Positions 58,806-64,000 of a DNA stretch of 64,000 nt are shown here, piece after piece; within the stretch, counting starts at the first letter, position 1; the number at the start of each line of letters is the position of its first letter. The translations under genes were made by a program, and so were the position numbers. This stretch comes from an uncultured Eubacteriales bacterium (lineage in GTDB: Bacteria; Bacillota; Clostridia; Oscillospirales; Acutalibacteraceae): NCBI GenBank assembly GCA_934488615.1, contig CAKSSJ010000002.1, positions 1 to 64,000 on the forward strand, given 5' to 3'. A model generated the notes under the pieces. The model worked only from the letters and a program-made list of their open reading frames with translations, searched no databases and was not told where the DNA came from.

Positions 58806-59750
58806 TTATCCCAACAGCGCCGCACCGATGATGCCGGCGTCGTTGCCGAGGACTGCCTTGCAGATCTTTGTCTGCTTCTTTGCATACTTACTGTATCTTT
58901 CCTTTTCAACATATCCTCTTATCGGGTCAAGAAGATTATCTCCCTCATTGCTGATTCCGCCGCCGACGCAAAGAACCTCGGGCTGGAAAATATTGATTAT
59001 ATTCGTGATGCCGACAGAAACATAATAGCAATATCTGTCAACAACTTCCTTGCCTGCTTTGTCACCTGCATACATGGCATTAAAGGCAGTTCTTCCGCTG
59101 ACCTTATTTATATCGCCGTCGCAAAGCTCCCACATTTTGCTGTCGGGACATTCCTTCATCTTCGCCTTTGTCTGAGCAATGAGCGCCGTTGCCGAAGCAT
59201 AGCTCTCCCAGCAGCCGTTACGTCCGCAGTTACACGGAATTCCGTCAACAACGATAACCGTGTGGCCCATTTCGCCGCCAGTGAAGTTCATGCCGCTGAC
59301 GATTTTGCCGTCAACGATGATTCCGCTTCCGACGCCTGTTCCGAGCGTTACGGCAACAAAGTTCTGTGCACCGTTGCCTGCGCCTGCATATGCCTCGCCC
59401 AGAGCGGCGGCATTTGCGTCGTTCTCAAAATAGCACGGCTTACCCGTAAGCTCCTCAAGCATCTTCTTGGCAGGAACATTGTTAAAAGCAAGGTTATTCG
59501 AAAACTCGATCATGCCCGTGTCCTGATTGACAGAGCCCGGGGTTCCGACGCCTACGCTCTCGATATCAGCCATCGTAAGTCCTGCATCGGCAACCGCCAT
59601 GTCGATCGCCTTTTTGATATCGGCAAAAATCTCCTCTGCCGGACGGGGCGCATTGGTCTTAACCTTGCCCTTGCCTATGATGTTGTATTTTTCATCAACA
59701 ACTCCGACGGCAATATTTGTTCCGCCGAGATCAACTCCAACCTTGTACAT
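58806..59750 (-). CDS. glk: ROK-family glucokinase
   Basis: 314 residues. ATP site GVDLGGTNIAVGVVDE, sugar site ENDANAAALGEAYAGAG, TLGTGVGSGIIV and the ROK zinc motif GIPCNCGRNGCWESYAS. It phosphorylates glucose to glucose 6-phosphate. It starts 17 nt after hprK, linking sugar phosphorylation and carbon regulation. Confidence 0.94.
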   Translation of the reverse strand: MYKVGVDLGGTNIAVGVVDEKYNIIGKGKVKTNAPRPAEEIFADIKKAIDMAVADAGLTMADIESVGVGTPGSVNQDTGMIEFSNNLAFNNVPAKKMLEELTGKPCYFENDANAAALGEAYAGAGNGAQNFVAVTLGTGVGSGIIVDGKIVSGMNFTGGEMGHTVIVVDGIPCNCGRNGCWESYASATALIAQTKAKMKECPDSKMWELCDGDINKVSGRTAFNAMYAGDKAGKEVVDRYCYYVSVGITNIINIFQPEVLCVGGGISNEGDNLLDPIRGYVEKERYSKYAKKQTKICKAVLGNDAGIIGAALLG

Positions 59751-59767
59751 TGTAAATTCCTCCGTTA

Positions 59768-60736
59768 TTAAAAGTTATGCCAAATTTCAAGCTCATTTTC
59801 CTCAACCTTGATATCGTCCGTCATACCGAGGTTGTGAAGCAGCTGCTTTGCGGCATTATAGCCCATTTTTTTCTGCCTGTTGTTCATCGCCGCCGCCTCA
59901 ATGATGATTGAAATGTTACGTCCCGGGGTAACGGGAACAACGCATATCGGAACATCAATTCCGAGAATATCAATCGTTTCGTTCTCAAGTCCGAGACGCT
60001 CGTAATTCTTCTCCGCATTCCAAGGCTCAAGCTGAATGACCATGTTTATCTTCTCGGAAACCTTGACCGAGCCGATACCGAAAAGCCTCCTTGCATTGAC
60101 AACGCCTACTCCCCTCAGCTCGATGAAATGTCGGATATTCTCGGGAGCCGAGCCGACAAGCGTTTTATGCGAAACCTTTCGTATCTCAACGGCATCGTCG
60201 GCAACAAGCCTGTGACCTCTCTTGATAAGCTCAAGAGCCGTTTCGCTCTTACCCATGCCGCTCTCGCCCATTATCAGAACACCCTCGCCGTAAACCTCGA
60301 CGAAAACGCCGTGGCGCGTAATTCTCGGCGCAAGCTCAACGCTCAGATAGGATATCAGCGTTGACATACAGCTTGATGTGCCGTCGGTCGTTTTGAGAAG
60401 CGCAACGCCGTATTTCTTTGCCAGCTCGATCGTATCGTCATGATAATCCTGTCCTCGGGTCAGAATGATTGCAACAGGCTTTTTTGAAAGAAGCCTTTTA
60501 ACCTTTCTGAGCCTTTCGTCCGGCTTGAATGAATTGAGATATTCGATCTCGGAAACACCCATTATCTGAATACGTTCGGGGTCAAAATACTTTGTAAATC
60601 CCGAAAGCATAAGTCCCGGTCGGTTGATTTCGGATGAAGAAACAAGAATCTCCGACGGATCAACGGGAGTGTATTCGATATCAAAGCCGATTACTTCTAT
60701 TATTTTTTTAAGTGATATGGTATATTTTGTTGCCAT
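59768..60736 (-). CDS. hprK: HPr kinase/phosphorylase
   Basis: 322 residues from ATG 60736 (GGAG 7 nt upstream); a longer in-frame start overlaps the promoter. P-loop GESGMGKSETALELIKRGH (157-175), HGVFVEVYGEG and signature EIRGVG-like ELRGVGVVNARRLFG. It phosphorylates HPr at Ser46 for CcpA catabolite control. Expected to regulate sugar uptake, possibly including the ABC transporter at 25 kb. Confidence 0.96.
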   Translation of the reverse strand: MATKYTISLKKIIEVIGFDIEYTPVDPSEILVSSSEINRPGLMLSGFTKYFDPERIQIMGVSEIEYLNSFKPDERLRKVKRLLSKKPVAIILTRGQDYHDDTIELAKKYGVALLKTTDGTSSCMSTLISYLSVELAPRITRHGVFVEVYGEGVLIMGESGMGKSETALELIKRGHRLVADDAVEIRKVSHKTLVGSAPENIRHFIELRGVGVVNARRLFGIGSVKVSEKINMVIQLEPWNAEKNYERLGLENETIDILGIDVPICVVPVTPGRNISIIIEAAAMNNRQKKMGYNAAKQLLHNLGMTDDIKVEENELEIWHNF

Positions 60737-60776
60737 AAAACCACTCCGTAAAGCATATTTGTTCCATACATGGTTT

Positions 60777-60805
60777 ATTATACAATATTTATTGTCATCT
60801 TCCAA
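60777..60805 (-). promoter_or_regulatory. sigma-A promoter of hprK-glk
   Basis: On the minus strand TTGGAA (60800-60805), 17 bp, TATAAT (60777-60782), 41 bp before the hprK start. Confidence 0.7.
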
Positions 60806-60829
60806 TAGTTTTTTCAAAAAAATTAAAGA

Positions 60830-60856
60830 AAAAACGTCGGATATCTCCGACGTTCC
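60830..60856 (-). terminator. terminator of the Cys-cluster membrane protein gene
   Basis: AACGTCGGA-GATA-TCCGACGTT then TTTTTTCTTT on the minus strand, 14 bp past the stop at 60870. Confidence 0.85.
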
Positions 60857-60869
60857 GATTTTTATTCAA

Positions 60870-61427
60870 TCAGCCCCTATGCAAATCATAGAAAATGTAA
60901 TCAATTATTCCGTTCAGCAAATTATTCAGCGTAAGCCATACCTTGCCGAAATCGAGGGAAACGAGAACAACAAGCGACACTGCCAAGATAAAATATGGAA
61001 TGACCATCCACCTGTATCGCCTCAGAAGCATCAGCGTATGCCACGAGAAGAAAAGGAATATTGCCATAACGACCGAAAGCGTACCGATTTTTACAGGCAA
61101 CGATATACTGTGCGGATGAAGCTCAACTGCAAAAACGATATCCACAAGCAAAAGCGCAACAATAAGAATAAAAGAGCAAACTATGCCGATAAAATACGAC
61201 AGCCGCCTATTGTACTTGTATTTGAACTGCGCTTTATCCCGTGCAGATTTTTTATAGCAATCACTGCTCTGTGAAACAGTTTGCTTTTCTTCTTTCTTTT
61301 CGAACCTGCTGCAAATTCTTTCGGGCATGTTTATGTTGTGATGATAAAGCTTGCAATAGCCGTTTTCACTAAGTCCGTCGGAATAATATGTGCAGTCTTT
61401 ACACGAGCTCTTGTTTTCCTCTGCCAT
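60870..61427 (-). CDS. hypothetical membrane protein with N-terminal cysteine cluster
   Basis: 185 residues. The first ~45 carry six cysteines (CKDCTYYSDGLSENGYCKLYH, ERICSRFE, SDCYK) in a metal-binding-like arrangement; then four hydrophobic segments from about residue 75 to 180. No family is recognised. It resembles clostridial proteins in which a short Cys-rich domain precedes a membrane part. Own promoter and terminator. Confidence 0.68.
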   Translation of the reverse strand: MAEENKSSCKDCTYYSDGLSENGYCKLYHHNINMPERICSRFEKKEEKQTVSQSSDCYKKSARDKAQFKYKYNRRLSYFIGIVCSFILIVALLLVDIVFAVELHPHSISLPVKIGTLSVVMAIFLFFSWHTLMLLRRYRWMVIPYFILAVSLVVLVSLDFGKVWLTLNNLLNGIIDYIFYDLHRG

Positions 61428-61456
61428 TACTTCACTTCCGTTACTTTGCTGTTCTC

Positions 61457-61485
61457 ATGGTATCATACCTTACTTGCTTTGTCAA
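61457..61485 (-). promoter_or_regulatory. promoter of the Cys-cluster membrane protein gene
   Basis: On the minus strand TTGACA (61480-61485), 17 bp, TACCAT (61457-61462), 30 bp before the start. Confidence 0.7.
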
Positions 61486-61616
61486 ATTTTTAATACAATT
61501 TCATCACAATATATATGTTATTTAGACAAAGCAAGGCACATTTTGTAGTATTTTACCTCAAAATAATATTGCAATTTCGACAAACTAAGCTTTTTGTTAT
61601 ACTTCTTATTCGGACT

Positions 61617-61943
61617 TTATAAATCCGTATTTTCGCCGTCACGGCTGTTTTCCTCGGCACCGTTTTCGGTATTGTCCTGCACCTTGCCGCGACACTCGCG
61701 GTACATTTTAAGGTAATAATTCTTTTCACAGTATGTATCGAAAAATGCTCTGACGATATAGGTACAGAATATCGCCTTTGTCAGATCAATTACCGCTCCG
61801 CCGAGCGTTTCGGCGATCTCACTCCTGTCGAGTGCGGCAAGAATATAGCTTGCGGAAATCCATATCAGGCAGAACACGAGAATAACCGACGTCCACTTCT
61901 TTGTGTAATTAAACATGCTGAATTTTTTTCTTAGCTTTCCCAT
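61617..61943 (-). CDS. hypothetical two-helix membrane protein
   Basis: 108 residues. Two hydrophobic segments (~17-36 and ~47-65), then FFDTYCEKNYYLKMYRE and an acidic Asn/Glu-rich tail. Size and shape recall small membrane proteins of phages and conjugative elements, but no mobile gene is adjacent. GGAG precedes ATG by 7 nt. Confidence 0.6.
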   Translation of the reverse strand: MGKLRKKFSMFNYTKKWTSVILVFCLIWISASYILAALDRSEIAETLGGAVIDLTKAIFCTYIVRAFFDTYCEKNYYLKMYRECRGKVQDNTENGAEENSRDGENTDL

Positions 61944-62000
61944 ATAACCACTCCAATTTTATTGCAAAATTTTACCGAGTTAAATTTCTGCTGACATTTA

Positions 62001-62183
62001 TCAGCCTTCCCTTGAGAGGAACGACGGAGGGGTTAAATAAGCTTTCATCAAACTTTCAACAAACCCCTCAGTCAGCTTCGCTGACAGCGTCTCGCTGCGG
62101 CTCGGTCACGCCACGGCTCTGACAGTCCACCGGACTGTCATTCACTACCGCGGCGACACTTCGCTACCCTACAGGGGCGCCGA
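62001..62183. repeat. dispersed repeat: short unit facing a long-form unit
   Basis: Left: decayed CCTTCCC/AGAGGA unit ending GGAGGGGTTAAATAAG. Right, reversed: the long form, with GGCGCCCC/GGGTAGC, GACAGTCC-GGT-GGACTGTC, GTGACCGAGCCGC, GTCAGC-GAA-GCTGAC and TGAGGGGTTT. The long-form part is nearly identical to 41638-41760. Confidence 0.8.
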
Positions 62184-62202
62184 GAATAGGTTTCTTCTAA
62201 CC

Positions 62203-62239
62203 TTGGGTCGATGTGGGCATCGACCCCTACGGAATGTAC
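62203..62239 (+). repeat. short GGTCGATG hairpin repeat, copy 3
   Basis: TTGGGTCGATG-TGGG-CATCGACCCCTACGG forms a perfect 8-bp stem (GGTCGATG/CATCGACC). Same element as 8446 and 41405. Confidence 0.6.
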
Positions 62240-62303
62240 GTTTTCTGAATCTCATCACAGTGAAAAAATCTGATAAAAATTGATTTAGGTGTAGAAAACA
62301 TTT

Positions 62304-62427
62304 CAGCCTCCCCTTGGTTGACTCAAGGGGAGGTGTCGCCTGAGCGACGGAGGGGATAAAGATTAAAATTTGCTAAGACATTACTCCCTCAGTCAGCTTC
62401 GCTGACGGCTCCCCTAAAAGAGAGCCA
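62304..62427. repeat. dispersed double-hairpin repeat, facing pair
   Basis: Left: GCCTCCCCTTG/CAAGGGGAGG, GTCGC-CTGA-GCGAC, GGAGGGGATAAAG. Spacer about 27 bp. Right in reverse: GGCTC/GGGGAGCC, GTCAGC-GAA-GCTGAC, TGAGGGAGTAA. The elements at 62001-62427 fill the 598-bp gap 61944-62541; no gene is seen. Confidence 0.8.
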
Positions 62428-62498
62428 AGTTAAATTTCTTCTAACCTTTGTCTCACATAATCACCTTTTACAATATACGAAAAAAGGCAATAAAAAAT

Positions 62499-62529
62499 GA
62501 CGGAAACCGATGAACGATTTCCGCCGTTA
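62499..62529 (-). terminator. terminator of ilvE
   Basis: AACGGCGGAAATCG-TTCAT-CGGTTTCCGTCATT followed by TTTTTATTG on the minus strand, 13 bp past the ilvE stop. Confidence 0.8.
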
Positions 62530-62541
62530 TTATATCAAAAA

Positions 62542-63624
62542 TCAGTCAAGCTGTACCTTGTATGTCCAGCCCATGTCGTCCTTAACGTGACCTGTCTGCA
62601 TACCGTAAAGCGTGTCGTAAAGCTTCTGAGCGATAGGACCTACATTGCCGTCGGCAACCTTGTAATCCTCGCCCATGTAGTAAAGAGTTCCTATCGGAGA
62701 GATAACCGCGGCAGTACCGCTGGCGAATACCTCCTTGAGAGTGCCTGCCTTTGAAGCGGCGCATACATCGTCGATTGAAAGACGTCTCTCGGAAACCTTT
62801 ACTCCCCACTTCTTGAGAAGCTCAATAACGGATTTTCTTGTGATACCCGGAAGAATCGTACCCATAAGCGGAGCAGTGATAACCTCGTCGCCGATTACGA
62901 AGAATGCGTTTGAGGTACCGATCTCCTCAACATACTTATGCTCAGCGGCGTCAAGCCAGAGAACGTCCTTGCAGTCATGCTCCATAGCCTTTGCCGAAGC
63001 CTTCATGCCGCCTGCATAGTTACCGCCGCACTTTGCAAAGCCTGTACCGCCGACAGCCGCACGGATAAACTCGTCCTCAACATAAATTCTTGTTGTGTGA
63101 AGTCCGCCGTCGTTTGCGGCATAGTATGAACCAACAGGGCAAAGAATGATGATAAAGCGATAATGCTTTGCGGGAAGAACGCTGAATGAAACCTCGTCAC
63201 CGAAGATGAACGGTCTGATATAAAGAGCTGTGCCCGGCTCCGAGGGAACCCAATCCTTATCAACAGAGATAAGCTGATTGATAGCGTCAAAGAAGATATC
63301 CTTATCCATATGAGGGATACACATACGGTCATTGGTTCTGTTCATACGCTCAAAGTTCTGGTCGGGTCTGAAAAGCTGAATTTCGCCCGACGGAGTTTTA
63401 TATGCCTTCATGCCCTCGAACATCATCTGGGCATAGTGGAGCACGCATGATGCAGGCTCAATGGCAATCGGCTCATGCGGAACAATTCTTCCGTCGTGCC
63501 AGCCCTGACCCTCATCATAGTCGATCATAAACATATGATCTGTGAAATACTTACCGAAGCCGAGCTTCTTCTGATCGGGCTTCTCCTTTGGATGTGTAGT
63601 TCTTGTTACGGGAAATTTATACAT
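62542..63624 (-). CDS. ilvE: branched-chain amino acid aminotransferase
   Basis: 360 residues from ATG 63624 (AAAGGAG 8 nt upstream). Fold-type IV PLP enzyme: Schiff-base lysine in FAKCGGNYAGGMKAS, then VLWLDAAEHKYVEEIGTSNA and the phosphate loop LPGITRKSVIELL. Long (BCAT1-like) type. It makes or degrades Leu, Ile and Val. It follows the nitrilase gene by 25 nt. Confidence 0.95.
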   Translation of the reverse strand: MYKFPVTRTTHPKEKPDQKKLGFGKYFTDHMFMIDYDEGQGWHDGRIVPHEPIAIEPASCVLHYAQMMFEGMKAYKTPSGEIQLFRPDQNFERMNRTNDRMCIPHMDKDIFFDAINQLISVDKDWVPSEPGTALYIRPFIFGDEVSFSVLPAKHYRFIIILCPVGSYYAANDGGLHTTRIYVEDEFIRAAVGGTGFAKCGGNYAGGMKASAKAMEHDCKDVLWLDAAEHKYVEEIGTSNAFFVIGDEVITAPLMGTILPGITRKSVIELLKKWGVKVSERRLSIDDVCAASKAGTLKEVFASGTAAVISPIGTLYYMGEDYKVADGNVGPIAQKLYDTLYGMQTGHVKDDMGWTYKVQLD

Positions 63625-63649
63625 TTCTGTCGCTCCTTTCAAAGCATTA

Positions 63650-64000
63650 TTATAATTCGTAGAGATCGGGTTTTCTGTCGTTGAAAACGTTGATCGAATT
63701 TCTTATATCCTTAATTACACCGAAATCGCAGTCGGCTGTTATAACCTCCTGCTCCTCACCTGCCGCACCGAGAACCTCGCCCCACGGGTCGATTATCTGC
63801 GAATGACCGCCGAAAATCGCATCGGGTGTTTTGCCGCAGGAATTACAGCAGACAACGAACATCTGATTTTCAATTGCCCTCGCCCTTGTGAGCGTAACAA
63901 TGTGAGATGTTCTCACAAGCGGCCACTGCGACACCATAAAGAGCATGTCAATACCCTTGAGTGCAAGGCTTCTGATAAGCTCGCAGAAGCGGATATCATA
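63650..64000 (-). CDS. carbon-nitrogen hydrolase (nitrilase superfamily), 5' part outside window
   Basis: 117 C-terminal codons are visible and the frame is open to the right edge. Nitrilase-superfamily marks: YDIRFCELIRSLALKGIDML (the catalytic Cys normally just precedes YD and lies off the window), SQWPLVRTSHIVTLTRARAI, ENQMFVVCCNSCG and GHSQIIDPWGEVL. Probably an omega-amidase or carbamoyl-type amidase; substrate open. Lies directly upstream of ilvE, which may reflect shared amino acid metabolism. Confidence 0.85.
   Translation of the reverse strand, partial: YDIRFCELIRSLALKGIDMLFMVSQWPLVRTSHIVTLTRARAIENQMFVVCCNSCGKTPDAIFGGHSQIIDPWGEVLGAAGEEQEVITADCDFGVIKDIRNSINVFNDRKPDLYEL

Overview
The window looks like the chromosome of a low-to-moderate GC, spore-forming, anaerobic gut-type Clostridia (Oscillospiraceae/Ruminococcaceae-like; the family is inferred). 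The sequence reasons are a spoIIAA-spoIIAB-sigF operon, the Firmicutes cluster hprK-glk-murB-rapZ-whiA-dnaE-pfkA-pcrA, a T-box in front of valS, the [FeFe]-hydrogenase maturase HydF, HypA/HypB, and consensus TTGACA/TATAAT promoters with 16-17 bp spacers. Most genes are ordinary chromosomal housekeeping genes, and the majority lie on the minus strand.

Layout. 1-5 kb: a cut BspA-like repeat protein and a four-gene unit (DUF5058 membrane protein, partner membrane protein, M20 peptidase, small Cys protein). 5-8 kb: tandem MgtC genes converging on the sigF operon. 8-14 kb: folC, T-box-regulated valS, a TetR regulator and a helical-bundle protein. 14.5-16.5 kb: tRNA-Pro(GGG) and a small prophage scar holding a 5'-truncated minor capsid protein with a zincin-like C-terminus, an overlapping small ORF and a truncated scaffold gene. 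16.6-22.2 kb: a six-gene unit yfmF-yfmH-lgt-folD-pspC-GT-D. 22.6-25 kb: hydF and small genes. 25-29.2 kb: a complete sugar ABC transporter. 29.9-32.6 kb: queA-tgt-yajC. 32.7-35.4 kb: asd, an acyltransferase and dapA. 35.7-39.6 kb: hypB-hypA and a 940-residue iron-sulfur flavoprotein. 39.7-45 kb: small membrane proteins, a Cof-type HAD phosphatase, a double-HTH protein, a zinc-ribbon protein and a small gene with a LexA-type box. 45.3-46.4 kb: rpsF-ssb-rpsR. 46.5-51 kb: small genes, pcrA, pfkA. 51.9-60.8 kb: dnaE to hprK. 60.8-64 kb: two membrane proteins, ilvE and a cut nitrilase.

The most unusual signal is not a gene. At least ten intergenic gaps carry members of a dispersed repeat family built of two consecutive hairpins. 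The second hairpin keeps its pairing although its stem sequence differs from copy to copy, so pairing itself appears to be maintained. Units often face each other across an AT-rich spacer (BIME-like), some carry a longer structured insert, and three are followed by an AGTGAAGAG-type tail. All lie next to at least one gene 3' end, and no transposase is visible in the window. Other points worth checking are the capsid-zincin fusion with its overlapping small ORF, the LexA-type box on an uncharacterised gene, and a promoter whose -35 box lies inside the preceding terminator hairpin.

Start sites were chosen from visible ribosome-binding sites and family lengths. All family names rest on motifs recognised by eye; no database search was possible.
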